From Misgurnus anguillicaudatus (lineage: Eukaryota; Chordata; Actinopteri; Cypriniformes; Cobitidae), in contig NC_073352.2 of NCBI RefSeq assembly GCF_027580225.2, positions 34,893,501-34,957,500 of the forward strand: a DNA stretch of 64,000 nucleotides, written 5' to 3'. The notes under the pieces were generated by a model. It worked only from the letters and a program-made list of their open reading frames with translations. It did not search any database and was not told where the DNA came from. The stretch's first letter is position 1, and every line of letters starts with the position of its first letter. Shown piece after piece: positions 1 to 12,119 of this stretch. Position numbers and translations under genes: made by a program.

Positions 1-345
1 ATTTTTGCGGGCGCACGTGAAACTATTGCATGCGCATGTGACTAAACTTTAAAATAAATTCTGCACGTGAAGGTTTCGCGTGAGCACATGAAACTAAACT
101 TTTTTTTGCTACAATGTCACCTTAGGGGCTCGGTAAAAAAGGGACGAGCCCAGCTGGTTGGGTTGTAATTTTATGGAGCCCCTAAGGGGACATGAAGTAA
201 AAATTAAATAAAGTTTATTTTCATGTGCGCATGTGAAACTATCACACGCGAAACTAAACTTTTTAAAAAAGTCTGCAGATAAAACTAAACTTAAAATTTT
301 TTTACTCCAATGTCACCTTAGGGGCACGGTATAATTTAACTTATG
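1..345. repeat. Degenerate cacgtg-rich repeats and short foldback
   Basis: Short direct repeats built on 'cgcatgtgaaact' and 'actaaactttt' recur at about 1-110 and 215-300. Between them, 113-134 and 175-196 are inverted copies around 'ccttaggggctc', which makes a small foldback. A further half-site with 'ccttaggggc' lies at 311-330. This looks like the remains of a non-autonomous DNA transposon cut by the window edge. No coding frame is present. Confidence 0.5.
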
Positions 346-461
346 CTGGTCAAATATAAACTTTTTCTGGGCTGGGTTTGTCCGTCGCTTTTTTTTACTC
401 AACACTGGGTTGAAAGTAATCCAGCATATTTTTGAATGGAGGACATTTTATATGAATTTTA

Positions 462-845
462 GGTAACACTTTATTTTACAACCCGCAAAGTACCGCGTAA
501 TTAAACTGAATTTACAGCATACCTATTTGTAACAACAGAGTAAAATTACGAAAATTAACCATGGTTTTATTGTGGTAAAAGTGTAGTAACCATGGTTTTT
601 TGGTGTATTGATTACTGTGAGCAGAACCATGGTTTTACTACACTAACCGTGGTTTAACTATGGTTTTTGAAAACCATGGTTGTCAAAGCCATGGTTATTT
701 TGTGGTTACCATGGTTTTGCTACAGTAACCATGGTTTTTTGGTTTTAACTGTAGTAAAACCATGGTTAATTTTCGTAAGGGTACTCTGTTGTAAGTACTT
801 GTAGGTATAGGCGGTACTTTGCGGGTCGTAAAATAAAGTGTTACC
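462..845. mobile_element. Foldback MITE with 8-bp target duplication
   Basis: The ends are inverted: 'ggtaacactttatttta' at the left and its complement at the right, and the inversion continues inward through the 'aaagtaccgc' region. The flanks are the perfect 8-bp direct repeat 'gaatttta' at 454-461 and 846-853. An 8-bp duplication fits hAT-like or related cut-and-paste elements (inference). There is no transposase. The same end sequence recurs at 5219-5967 and 41111-41980. Confidence 0.82.
553..770. repeat. Cluster of palindromic accatggt repeats
   Basis: About ten copies of 'accatggtt' or its complement 'aaccatgg' lie in 220 bp, in both orientations, inside the foldback element. The 8-mer 'accatggt' is its own reverse complement, so the block can pair in many registers. 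A related, more decayed copy lies at 30785-30915. Confidence 0.75.
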
Positions 846-925
846 GAATTTTATAATTTAAAGAGCAGGGTTTTCTTAAACAATTTTACACCTAAGGGTG
901 GTTTCCCTGGACAGGACTTTTTTTA

Positions 926-1414
926 CTCTTTCACAGCCATTGACGAGATATCTCGTCAATTAAGAGAAAACGCTTCCCCGCCAATGACGAGATTTTCCGT
1001 CTTTCAGCAATACCGCTATTATCCACCAGGTGGCGCACTTCCGCAACTTTTTAAACCCGGAAGTATTGCCCTATGGCAAGCGGCTGCATGTTTTAAAGAT
1101 CGCTCTGAATGGGATCTCTATGAAAAGTCCGTCACAAAAATGGAATTATCTCTGCTTTTTGCTCAAAATGAGGTGAGGTGTTTTTGCAGAAACCTACCCA
1201 TATTCAAAAGCTGATTACTAAAAAACTACTGAAGGTAGGATGAAACGTTTTTTTTTTGTTTGAAAGCAGAGGGTCTGTTCTTTCATTTGGTTTATTGTAT
1301 GTTTATATATTTGAAGAAGAACATTTTCTGGAAGGCATTAAACTTTTGTGAAAAATCATGAAAAACGCTGGCGCTGGCTGGCAACTTTTTTAAAAAACGC
1401 TGGCGGTGAAAGAG
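926..1414. mobile_element. Non-autonomous TTAA-type element, copy 1
   Basis: The left end 'ctctttcacagcca' is the approximate inverse of the right end 'tggcggtgaaagag', which is followed by ttaa at 1415-1418. The left flank reads ttta, one change from ttaa. A diverged copy lies inverted at 16753-17160 and also ends beside ttaa. A TTAA target suggests a piggyBac-like MITE (inference). A 76-codon open frame at 984-1214 lies inside it and matches no family I know; I treat it as chance. Confidence 0.6.
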
Positions 1415-1418
1415 TTAA

Positions 1419-2376
1419 GTCTCAGACTAAAATGCATATTTGAGCTGCCTTAATTTAAAAACACCTGACATATCCTATATCAGTGCCATTGTTTTGTCTA
1501 TGCACACCAGTATTGTTTTTGTAAGATTTGTTTGAAAAAAAAAAACGACTTAATTGTCCTTAGGTCCTAGTCCTGAATTAATCTAAACCCTGTGCACCCC
1601 TCTATGTATTAAAGCACGCTACTTTTATATTCTGGACTCATCTGCTTGCCTGTACATGATTTATTTTTAAAGTGTGATATCCCATCATCTTAAGTGCTAT
1701 GAGTTAAATTAAAGTGTACCGTGTACTGAGCAGAAAACAGTTGTAAAATCTTGATTTAAATGTTCTGTTGATTTTGGACTAACACTGAAAAAGGCCAGAA
1801 CTCGAAGATGCATTTAAACAAGAATACTTCAGTGATGGTATCAAATGATAATACAGTGGTACTGTAATATTACCACATTACTGAATAATAACCATATTCA
1901 TATACAGAAGCATGGTATTTACATGCTACACCAAAGTATTTGTGTTTCCATGATACAGTACATATCCCAAAAACATGGTGCTTTTTGTTAGGGTTTGAAG
2001 AACAAGTGAAGCTTTTGACATTTTAAAGGTTGCTTAGATGAATCTTGTGGAATGTAATGAGTTTGATCTTAAGGTTGGCACAGGTGTCCTGCTGATTTTA
2101 TCATCCAGGTAATGACCTCATAGATAATACTTAAACAAATGGCTTCAGAATGGAAATAAGGTTATCTGTGTTTGTTTTATATAGATGTCATTTATTAATG
2201 AACTGTATTAAGAGAGGATGTTGTTTGTAATGTTGACTCTGTTGTAGAGATCAGGTTCTGACTGGAGCTGACATGCACACAAACTTCACATTAACAAATC
2301 AGCATACTGACTGAAACACAATAGATATACATACTGGACTTTCTGTCTCCTGTGCAAAGGCTTTGATTAACTTGTC
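1419..2376. other. No gene or clear element seen
   Basis: AT-rich sequence with no convincing open frame, splice-linked exons or inverted ends. Around 1840-1990 short 'catggt'/'accat' words recur, which may be a decayed repeat. Confidence 0.5.
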
Positions 2377-2378
2377 TA

Positions 2379-2418
2379 TCTCTCTCTCTCTCTTTCTGTC
2401 TCTCACTCTCTCTCTCTC
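2379..2418. repeat. (CT)n microsatellite
   Basis: About 40 bp of interrupted CT dinucleotides. Confidence 0.9.
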
Positions 2419-3371
2419 CTTATGACTAAATATAAAACTGGAAAGAGACTCAGTTAGTAAGCAGTTGAAACAAAACCATGTAAAGCATATTTTTGGCAGC
2501 ATGAAGTGATGTATGCTTAATTCGGACATTTTCTGTGTGTTATTTAAAAGTGAATTTAGCACCAAGTTGACCTACTTGTTAGATGACTGTAAAGTCTTCT
2601 TCACTTCACTGTCTAATGCTCATTACACGCACGAACAGTTTAAAATATCCACTTCCATCTTAACAAGATTTACACCGTTTTATTTTATTTGTATTTTAGG
2701 ACCGTGTAGTCAGAAGAACAAATGATGCTAAAAATGTTGTGCATGATCTGCCAAACCTCTGAGATTTATGGTACTAATAATTTAAAGAGCACCTATTATC
2801 CGATTCACCATTTTACATTTTCTTTGTTCTATACGTGTATATGAGTTCATGTTAACTAAATGCAAAGGTACAAATCCTAAAAGTAAACAATGACGCAAGT
2901 TATCGTCTCAAACTTAAAAAGGTTTTTTTGGACTACAACAAACACACAGATTGTAGGCAACAGTTTAATTCCTGGGCCTGTTGACGTGGACACGACGGTC
3001 ATTATCATAACTCCGCCCACTTCTGACTTACAGCCTGTAAGTCGTCTATGTTTTCATATTTAAAGACTTTACTACTGACTTAACCATGATTCAAACACAA
3101 GTTTTGTGCAGTGTAGAGTAGCTCTTGTTGTTTGTCATTTCTACAATCACAAATGTAGACATGGTTTTAATGTTTTAGTTTCTTTACCTTACCAATCTGT
3201 TACGTTCTGCTCAAGCAGCGCTGGTAAAGTTGATCAGCTTGGTCATCTGCATTTTTTGGATCAGATTCAGCTCGTATTGATAGAGTAGTTGAAGACGATA
3301 TTAACTCCTGTCACCAAGCCAACACATTGTTTTACAACAATACACAAAATAAAGCTGGTTTTAACAATGTA

Positions 3372-3807
3372 ATGGCGCTTTTCCATTGCATAGTACCCCA
3401 CAGTTTAGGTCGGGTCAGCCCACCTCACCCTGGCTTGGTTAGCTTTTCCATCGAGTTCAGTAACACTTCCGAGTGGGAGGGATTATAGGCGTGTCGTTAC
3501 GTTTGCGCTGCCTACTGCTGTGACATCATACATGTGAGAGCGTTGTTGTACAGTCCCATACATTCATTTATTTCTCAGTCCGCCACGAAATTTAAATTGG
3601 CCACCACAAATAGATGTTTGCACATCGCGTTTATAACTACCTCTGTCTCACAATCTGTTCAAATACCCGTGGCGTCAGTCGATGCACTCCGCTGAGCCTC
3701 ATTGAAGTTGCATTTTAGCATATATGCTGACATCCGCTCCCAAAAGTAAGCTGACCCAACAAAAACTAAACCAAACTGTGGGGTACTATGTAATGGAAAA
3801 GCGCCAT
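3372..3807. mobile_element. Foldback MITE nested in the TTAA element
   Basis: The left end 'atggcgcttttccattgc' pairs with the right end 'aatggaaaagcgccat'. A TA dinucleotide borders both sides, consistent with a 2-bp target duplication. 'tagtaccccacagttt' and 'aaactgtggggtacta' extend the inversion. No coding potential. Confidence 0.72.
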
Positions 3808-3809
3808 TA

Positions 3810-3925
3810 GAACCCCAACTGAGGTGGTACTAAAAAAGTATCAGGTACTACATACTGCACCCAGTGGAAAAGCCCCCAAAGTAATCTGACCCTACCCAAA
3901 CCATGGGGTACTATGTGAGATGAAG
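3810..3925. mobile_element. Half copy of the 3372-3807 MITE family
   Basis: Contains 'gtggaaaagccccc' and 'ccatggggtactatgtga', which resemble the end region of the adjacent MITE. Only part of the element is present. Confidence 0.5.
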
Positions 3926-4078
3926 AGCTCAGAAATTAGCATTGTGCTAAATCCAGCGTATTTACGTCAATTTTTATTGTACGTTCATTAATATGCATTG
4001 TCCCATCAAAATAACTAAATGAAATGAAATGAGAAAATGAAAATGAAAATGGAAAGCACCATAATAGGTGCTCTTTAA

Positions 4079-5128
4079 AAGCAAACACGATAATTTCCCC
4101 ACTGTAAAAAAACTTACAGTAACCTCTCGTGTTAAAAAAAGAAAATTATATCTTCATTTGTTTGACCTTGGACAGCAATACAAATTTGTGACCCTACAGT
4201 ATCTGTAAAATCCAGGCTAAAGTCTTATAATCCAATGATGAGATTTGGAGTCAAAGTTTGATTTCATTTTTAGAAATGCTTGGTTAAGAAGGACGAACCC
4301 AGTCTGCTGTGTTATAATTCATCCTATGCTGGCTAGGTCCTATTTTTTTATTTCAGGTTAATTTAACCCAACGGCTGGGCTTGTCCCTAGTGTTGATTTA
4401 ACATTGATATTAATCTTTGACCTGACCTTACTCAGTCAATATTATTAATATATTTTCACCGTATGTTTAATGAAATTGTAGAAAACATCACAAAATTGAC
4501 TAGCTGAGTTTTCACAGGCAGGATCACACATATAGAGCAAATGAACGAGATGACTGACACAGCGGTGGTTTAGGTGTACAGTATGTGGGAGATTTCATGA
4601 AAAGTTAATGAAGTGATCTTGCACTTTTTTGTGAATTCTGAAGCCTTTTAACTGATAACTGAGAGCCTGAGTTTCAGGGATGAACTGTAAATAAAGTCTG
4701 ATGTCTGTCTTATCCAATCAGACGACAGATTCCTTAAATCTCTTGTGTTGTGCTGGAAGTGAACACAGTTGTTAGAGTCTGTCTGCATTAATGTAGTGCA
4801 TGAAATTACAGTTGATAACCTGTCAGAGAGGCTGGACTGGTGTGAGATAGAGAGCTCAGATGCTGGAAATGTTGGTGGCTTGATTAGATATGTTTTGGAT
4901 TTGTTGCCCATACAAGTTAATAACAAAGTTATTGGTGTTTGTGAAAGAAATCAATGAGATTTTCAGCAGATTATGATTAGGATTTTCACTCTAAGAGAGA
5001 GCGAGAGAGAGAATTTCTAAGGTTTTATTTTGCATGAAAATCCATTATTTGTGACACAGTGGCTGAGTGGCACTGTCAGGAAAAAACAACATGTTCTCAC
5101 AAAAAGTTGTGTTATAGTAATGCAACAT
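4079..5128. other. No gene seen; minor repeat scrap
   Basis: Two overlapping antisense frames near 4648-4957 have no recognisable domain. A decayed repeat with 'gacgaaccca' and 'ggctgggcttgtcc' at about 4290-4395 resembles the 'gggctgggtttgtccg' stretch at 365-385. The remainder is AT-rich. Confidence 0.45.
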
Positions 5129-5625
5129 TTGATCAATTGATTTATGTCCATGGCACAAAATTCAGCATTAAGTGCCTTGAGCACGAATGTCTTTTTCGTG
5201 ACACTTTATAAATATTTCGGTTACACTTTATTTTAAGGGGTCACTGTTACATTGTAATTATTTATTAAACGGCTCTCTGGAATGCTTGATTCTGATTGGT
5301 CAGTTGAGACATTTGCAGGTTCGTTCTTTTCAAATAATAACCGCTCCAAAGTAATAACGCATAGCCGGACTACTTGTATGTTTAAAATCCCTCCACGCCA
5401 ACAAAGATTACTGTTTGACGCCATCTTGTGACAAACACTGGACAACCACAATTAAGAATGGAAAAAGTTTGACATTCATTTTAACATGTACGGAAAAAAC
5501 AAAACATTTAAACAGTGGATAGAAGAACGAACAACGACAAGACACAGAGAGCTTACTGAGACTGAACTTGACAAATAGAGCATGACAGCTACGAAGCCAA
5601 CACTTGCAAGGGCAAGTAGCCGTGT

Positions 5626-5673
5626 AATAAGCGGGATAATAAGCGGGATAATAAGCGGGATAATAAGCGGGAT
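5626..5673. repeat. Four tandem 12-bp units
   Basis: 'aataagcgggat' is repeated four times without a change. On the minus strand the unit is in frame and reads as a repeating isoleucine-isoleucine-proline-leucine peptide, which is a by-product of the 12-bp period and not evidence of a gene. Confidence 0.92.
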
Positions 5674-5806
5674 AATGTAGAGGCAGCCAGTAGTTATTGG
5701 GAAATAAGCCCCTTCAGTGTGATACAAGACCCTCCGCTTCGCGTCGGGTCCTGATCACACTGTCGGGGCTTATTTCCCAATAACTACCGGCTGCCTCTAC
5801 ATTATC
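5662..5806. repeat. Long hairpin inside a nested repeat
   Basis: The arm at about 5667-5712 (with 'gtagaggcagcc' and 'gggaaataagcccc') pairs almost perfectly with 5763-5806 on the opposite strand. The loop contains a smaller stem around 'gaccc...gggtc'. The surrounding segment from about 5265 looks like an independent insertion within 5219-5967. Confidence 0.78.
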
Positions 5807-6207
5807 TCTTACATATTGAAGTACTAAGTAATAATCATCAACAACATGTACTTACTGTAGGGTTGGGGTTAGGATTAGTTGCATGTAATTATGCACAATT
5901 AACTGTTATTACTATAATAATTACATGTAACATGTGTAACAAAGACACCGTAAAATAAAGTGTTACCAATATTTCTATAGTTTCTCACGCAAAACTTATT
6001 TTTCGTGTCATTTTATGTGTTCTTTTTTTTCTCATTTTTCCCCTCTCTTTTTAATTCATTGTTGCTTGGGGTTGGGGTTAGATTTGGGGTTTGGATGTAC
6101 TTTTATGTATTGGTTTTTTCTTCCAATTTTAAAACTATTCTCGCCTAAAGTTGGGGTTTGAGTTGGGGTGATTCTAACCCCAACCCTGAGCGACAATGGT
6201 AAGAAAA

Positions 6208-6490
6208 TAAATGGTAAATGGACTGCATTTATATAGCGCTTTTAACAGACCTATGGCCATCCAAAGCGCTGTACATGTTGCCTCACATTCACCCATTCAC
6301 TCACACATTCATACACCGACGGCGGTGTCAGCCATGCAAGGCGCCATCCAGCTCGTCGGGAGCAGCTGGGGTTAGGTGTCTTGCTCAAAGGACACCTCGA
6401 CACTTGGTCCGGTGGAGCCGGGGATCGAACCACCAACCTTCCGGTTTGTAGACAACCTACTACATGAACCACTGAGCCACTGCCGCCCTC
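6208..6490 (-). mobile_element. tRNA-derived SINE, minus strand
   Basis: Read on the minus strand, the head carries a box A-like 'gtggctcagtggttcat' and a box B-like 'ggttcgatccc' (complement at about 6423-6433), followed by a unique body and a 3' end with 'agcgctatataaatgcag'. This architecture (polymerase III promoter head plus LINE-like tail) defines tRNA-derived SINEs. Short 'ctcagtgg' repeats follow at 6488-6506. Open frames across it on both strands are incidental. Confidence 0.75.
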
Positions 6491-6902
6491 AGTGGCTCAG
6501 TGGCTCATGAAAAAAAGCTGAATAGAAAAAAAACTATGAGAAAAAATACATAAAATTAAACGAGAAGGAAAGTCATGCTACGGACACAAAAAATGATTTA
6601 TAGAAATTAGTTTGAGTGCCACGAAAAAGACATTCGTGCTCAAGGCATGAAAAAAAGCTGAATTTCGTGCCATGGACATTAATCGATCAAACTGTGGATG
6701 ACTATAAGATGACTTTCCATCAGATCAATCTGGTCCCTAGCCTGATTCCTACCTGTCACTGGGAGTACACTTTTAAAAAGTACACCACTGCTGTTCAGAT
6801 GAGAATTAAATGATCAATACACCAGCTTCCAAAATTAGATAAAAACCTAGATTCACTGACAGTGATTAACATCACCAAGCTTGACTGTTTCATCCAACTT
6901 AA

Positions 6903-7671
6903 AGGGGTGGTTTAATGGTATTTCATGCATTCTGAATTATTAACATAGTTTAAGAGTTGTTTCCTCATGCTAAACATGGACAAAGTGTCAAAAAAGCGTA
7001 TTTCGAAATGCCATTTGCCAGGATTCCTACAAGTTTCAGAAAGTTACGTATATCATGGGTAGACCTTACATGTAATTTCTTTTATAGGCACTTCCTCCAG
7101 AAAGCATGCCCACACCTCAATCAGCGTGAAAGCGAGAACTGAGGACGCTAGAAATCACAGGCATCACTTCCCACGACAACTTTGTTTTATATCAAACTCA
7201 ACAATGGCTTGAAAGAAGAAGTGTGTTTTTGGAAGTAAGGAGAAGTGAGCCAGCATTATGGAAACAATGAATATATTTTATTTATCCAGGGTAGCAGCAA
7301 AGTTTAGCGTGTGTGTTTGTTTATATCGCTGGATTTTGTTGAAAAGTCCCAAACCGGGTCATGAGTTGCATGGGGTAAGTAAGACTTTTGTGCTATGTTG
7401 AAAACAGTGCGTAAGTGCATATAATGTAAATGACACTAACATGACATGTATTGAATCATAAGTTATCCAGTGTTACTTGTCTCGTGACTCGCTCCTCCCG
7501 CAGCCGGTGACTCCTCCTCCCGAATATTTCTGTGCGTTTTCATCAAGAATTGCTAGAGCTGATCTGTCTTTTATAAATCTGATTACACTAAAGACTCTTC
7601 TGAAGGATGTAATACTACTCTATAGGTAGCCTACTCAAGATAAACATTGTATATGCAGAAACAGCGTGGCT
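6903..7671. mobile_element. Probable TTAA-flanked element
   Basis: Begins with 'aggggtggtttaatgg' directly after TTAA (6899-6902) and ends before TTAA at 7672-7675. The terminal inversion is weak. The start resembles a repeat type common in cyprinid genomes (from general knowledge, not searched). No transposase frame. Confidence 0.45.
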
Positions 7672-7675
7672 TTAA

Positions 7676-9436
7676 AGTATAAAAGTTAGATTCAATTTTA
7701 CTTTTCAAGCCTAATGTGACATTTAAAGATGGCCTGTTTATCTCATAAATGACACTTCTGTGCATGAAACACACGAGGGATGCTTGAATACCCCGACTGC
7801 TCTTTTCAATATAATGAAAGTGCGAGAGGCGTGAGTTTGACGGATCACACGTAAATCGTGCGCAGGATGGGTTTCAGCATTAAGGGTTTGGTTTTATAAA
7901 TGATTTCATGATTGAGGACCCACATATGAGATTGTTGCCTCTGAGTAATCATTTCTTGTCTGTTTATTTAAAGTCCTGCTATAATGTGCACGCGTAACCA
8001 TCTGCACACACGCTCTCAATTCATCACAACACAAGACCTGCAGTTCACTTTTAAATGAATGCTTATACACACACATACACTCAGATGTCTCTTTCTCTCT
8101 GTGCATCTTTGTCCTGACGTTCCTCTGATTAGCGAGGGCTAAAGGCTACGTCTGATTTATTCTCTCACAGCTGGTCTTTCGCTTCTATGCTTTGCATGTT
8201 AAAAGCTTGGGAAAAACTTTTTTTATTAAGACATTTGAAACTTCATAAGCTAACAGCGTCGCTTCATCACAGATATTTTCTCTCAAAGCAAACTTTGGGG
8301 CGACGCCGGATGAAGGAACGTTCAAATTTAATCCACAGGCCTTCGGTGGCAAACACTGCACATATTTAATTCACGATGCGTCTCGCAGCCTGACAACATT
8401 TAGATTTATGAGCATTAGTGGCGGCTGTTGGCCTGCATGAGACATGAGCCGTGACATATTTAAAGGAGTTTGAGTTTATTCAGTCATATGTCACCGAGTT
8501 GGAGAGACAATAGCTTCACAGGAGAACGGTGAACGCAGATAAAGCTCTTCGGTGTGACAAGCGCTGTTCTGTAAGATCCCGACACACTTCGGATCGCAGA
8601 GGCAGCATTTGTTAGGATATCGGCCCGGAAAAGAGCAACAATTCTCGGTTAATTTTGTCACCTGACTGCCTCAGGTTTTTTGACAAGGACAGACAGTGCT
8701 AACCTTTATACAAAATGAAAGCTGACAGCTGATCATTCACATGCAAAACGCCTGTGAGACCTTCATTACGGCGGAGGCAGTGAGCGTTTCCCAAAAGCCC
8801 TGCCATCAAAAATGTCCTCATCTTTCGGAGTGGCCACCTCTTAAAGAACTGATTTTGTCATTTTTAAGTTTTTGTGAAAGTTTGTTTTTTAGTTTCTTGT
8901 CATGGCCTGGCAGGTTGGACAGAGACACTGTGTTATTCTGCCGTAATGAGGCTGCGAAATGTGTCATAGGCTGTTTCTGTCCAAAATTCCCTTTCATTGT
9001 GTGTATGTCTTTCTGTAAAATCTCCATGTTGTGTTACATAAGATTTTTATTAAAGGTTTTGCTCAGGCACAGTGAAGGACAATGTAGTTTGATATATTTA
9101 TGATTAATGTAGTTCTGTTTGAAAATGCAGGACGCTCTCTATCTGAACAGCTTTTCAAGGCATCATATTAAGTCTGCATGAAGTCTAAAAGAAATGCATT
9201 TCTTCAGTTCGGGAGAACACAATTTCAGTGAACAAAAATCCAAGATTTTTAAATGTTAAGGGTATAATATAATATATGGATTATAAATATATTCATATTA
9301 ACTTGTTAGTATAAATTAAAAAATATCCAACATAATTATCTGGATTAAGCACTCTTAAGTGTACACTTTTAAAAATAAAGGTGCTTCATGATGCCACAGA
9401 AGTTGCTTTTTAACATTTATGAGAAGCTTTCTTGCA
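7676..9436. other. Repeat-poor stretch without a supported gene
   Basis: No inverted ends, tandem units or transposase traces were seen. A 120-codon frame at 8741-9103 ends in a hydrophobic run but has no domain I recognise, and a 69-codon antisense frame overlaps it. Composition between about 8100 and 8850 is less AT-biased than its surroundings. I cannot say whether it contains conserved regulatory DNA. Confidence 0.4.
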
Positions 9437-10042
9437 CAGTGGCGGCCAGAGGCGTCATGCCCATTCAAACTGAGGGCGCACTTGCCCCCTCGGTATTTGA
9501 GCCAAATGGATTTTGCATGCAACCTCAAAATCAAAGAAGCATCCATTAATCTGTTACTTTCTTTTAATCTGTTTAATATGCAAAATATTATTAGTTATGT
9601 GCTGCATCCTTGTCACTTTTCAGAGGCACAGAATCACACATGCTCACATATGAGGTAAAATTGAAGGCAAAAATCAGTTCCTCTAATAATTTTATATAAA
9701 CATATTTTTTTAATCATTATGAACATTAAACTCAATCATGATTATTAATCATTAATGCCACAATTAAAACGTAAATAAACAAAACATGCCGTTTCAGATG
9801 TAAATATGATGCCAATATGTAATTATTCCGCTTGAATAGTATTTGATATAAAAGTTAGTCAACACTTTTATTTTGGAGGTTGTTGCATGAATCAAGGGGT
9901 GCTCAAATTGTTAGAAATGTAAGTACCATGGAAAAGACTGAAAGCTCTATAATATTTCGTTTGATGTCTGTGTATGCACACATTTCTGTGAGCTGTGCAC
10001 ATTGTGCCCCCTTAAAAAAATTGGTGCATGATGCCCCTGGTG

Positions 10043-12119
10043 CAGGGCCGGCGTCAAGGGGGGGTATTCGCGGGCAGTGTCCCCCGAACAGGTTGTTGTG
10101 CCCCCCCTACAAAGTTTTTTATTACTTTAATATATATCAAGAATAATTAAAATAAATTAAACATTGAATGTTTCATGACTTGTAATGTAATCAAATGAGG
10201 AAAATATAGTTGATATATGTTTTCTTTAATTAAAATAGACCAGTTTCTCTGACCGCGTCTCACCCGTCTTACGTCTTTAACATATTTGTGACTTGATACT
10301 AGCAACGTGTTTTTTCGCGGCATTTTATGGATCGTGTAAAATATGGATATTAGATCATTTAGAACGAACCAGCACCACCTGCTTCATCTTCATGCAAACA
10401 CAGACTGGCTCAAACTCAGAGATTAGAGGTCGAGGTGGAATTCACAAATCTCAGTGTTGTAATGTAACGAAGTAAAAATACTTCGTTACTGTACTTAAGT
10501 AGAAATTTCACGTATCTGTACTTTACTTCGCTATTTAAATTTATGTCAACTTTCACTTTTACTTCACTACATTTTCTAGATAAAATGTATACTTTTACTC
10601 CAATATATTTTCACTAAGCATATTCGTTACTCGTTACTACAAAATAAAACCAGAAGAAATGTGTGCGACCTTAATAAAGGAGGTTTTGGCGAATCAGTGC
10701 TTCTAGATTGATTTACGCACGCTCCGCACACTCTATTTCACGCACACTCTATTTTAGCGTAGTGTTGCCAAAGGATGAGGAAGCACAACTGTAACTGCAA
10801 CGAAAGCACCTACTGGAGGACCTCCCGTTATCGTAATCAACCACCCCGACGATGAACAGGGTGAGAAAGCTAACGTTATACACCCGTGGCCGTATTTGTG
10901 AGAAATGTTTTTGTACATTGAAATTAAAGATTCCCGATTACCGAATAAAGTGTCTTTTATGTCTAGCGAAAATCACTTACATTTTGTCATTTAAAAACTC
11001 CCCGTCCAACCTGAATAAATGTTATACATTGTGAATGTACGCTTGCATTGTTGATCAAAGTCACAGTGCTTTCATTACCACACAACGAGTTGGCATTTTT
11101 TTCTTAGTAGAGCAGCTAACTTAAAGGGATACTCCACTTTTTTCAAAAATATGTTCATGTTTTGAAAGAAATAAGTTATAATGTATTTTTCATTTTTACC
11201 TGAAGTTCATACAAAAGTGAAATTTCTGCTTTTTTATTTGATGTCAGCTCTAAAAATATGCTGTTTGCTTTTTGAACTTTAGAGAATTGTGCCTAAAAAG
11301 TCCTGGAAAAGACAGATTTTTATTTGATGATTGAGATTAAGAAGATAATAGGAACCCTGAATATGCTTTACTATAAGAAAGCCACAATAAAGTTCACAAT
11401 CAAAGTTCTAACCGCTTGCTTTAAAAAAAAACTTTTTACTTTTACTTTAAATACTTAAGTACATTAAATATCAGAAAATTACTTTTGATACTTAAGTACA
11501 GTATATATCAGATACTTTAAGACTTTTACTTAAGTAATATTTTAAAAGACAACTTTCACTTCTACCAAAGTCTTTTTCTAGTACAATACTTGTACTTTTA
11601 CTCAAGTACTGCTTTCTAGTACTTTATACAACACTGACAAATCTACAGGACACTGTTTTAAGGAAGTTTAATGTTCTTACACACCGTCTTCAGCTATTTT
11701 AAAGGTAAGTTAGCATTGTTTTAAATTACGTAAGCTTAAATGTTAAGTGTGGCTATAGACCGTTAACAGCATTACGACATGATTTATGGTAAAGCGGCTT
11801 TTTTAAAGCTAGGAAGTGGTGTGCGCTGCTCTATGAAACCCATTAATTTCAATGGCTTGCGCCGCGCGAGGGCGGTTTGTTGTTGCGTCGAGCCAAACGC
11901 GAGCGCAGCGGAGCTCGAAGTTCAATAGTTTTGCGCATAGTTTGTGGTCTTTTGCACTTTATACGGGAAATGAGGTGACAGTCTGTACTAGTTGTATGAG
12001 TGTGTGCTTGCTGTATTTGTTGTTTTAATGTCTTGTTTTTGCAAGTTATTGTTGCTATTGTGTGCCCCCCGTTGGAAGCCGAGTGCCCCCCTGTTAGTTA
12101 TGGTCTGGCGCTGGCTCTG
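10043..12119. mobile_element. Middle hAT-like element
   Basis: Starts 'cagggccggcgtca' and ends 'tctggcgctggctctg', an imperfect terminal inversion of hAT type. Flanks are 'ccctggtg' (10035-10042) and 'tcctggtg' (12120-12127), an 8-bp duplication with one mismatch. It landed in the right terminal repeat of the outer element. No transposase is recognisable, so it is non-autonomous. Confidence 0.72.
10452..11636. mobile_element. Inner hAT element with perfect 8-bp TSD
   Basis: Ends are 'cagtgttgtaa' and its inverse 'atacaacactg'. The perfect direct repeat 'acaaatct' flanks it at 10444-10451 and 11637-11644. The interior has repeated 'acttttact' and 'acttaagta' words characteristic of this teleost family. 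A lone terminus 'aaagggatactccactttt' at about 11125 may be a further insertion. Non-coding. Confidence 0.85.

Larger units (their letters stand above)
2786..4074. mobile_element. TTAA-flanked MITE (piggyBac-like), interrupted
   Basis: The ends 'agagcacctattat' and 'ataataggtgctct' are inverted copies, and each is bordered by TTAA (2782-2785 and 4075-4078). Such a TTAA duplication is the hallmark of piggyBac-type elements (established knowledge); assignment here is inference. A second family member lies at 28437-29255 in the opposite orientation; it shares the segment running inward from the left end. The element is interrupted by another MITE at 3372-3807. Confidence 0.72.
5219..5967. mobile_element. 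MITE with 8-bp target duplication AATATTTC
   Basis: The ends are 'ggttacactttatttta' and its complement 'taaaataaagtgttacc'. The perfect direct repeat 'aatatttc' flanks it at 5211-5218 and 5968-5975. It belongs to the same end-family as 462-845. Its interior holds a further repeat (about 5265-5810). Confidence 0.8.
5129..6692. mobile_element. Split foldback element carrying nested insertions
   Basis: The left arm (about 5129-5215, with 'gtccatggcac' and 'gagcacgaatgtcttt') is the inverse of the right arm (about 6613-6692, with 'aaagacattcgtgctc' and 'gtgccatggac'). The arms are now about 1.4 kb apart because an 8-bp-TSD MITE (5219-5967) and a SINE (6208-6490) lie between them. Similar 'ggggttggggttag' stretches occur in the foldbacks at 12182-12948 and 56732-59298, so it may belong to the same broad family. 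Confidence 0.68.

Noticed and set aside
8741..9103. 120-codon gene with hydrophobic end
   Set aside because: No recognised domain, no promoter or splice evidence; an antisense frame of comparable quality overlaps it.
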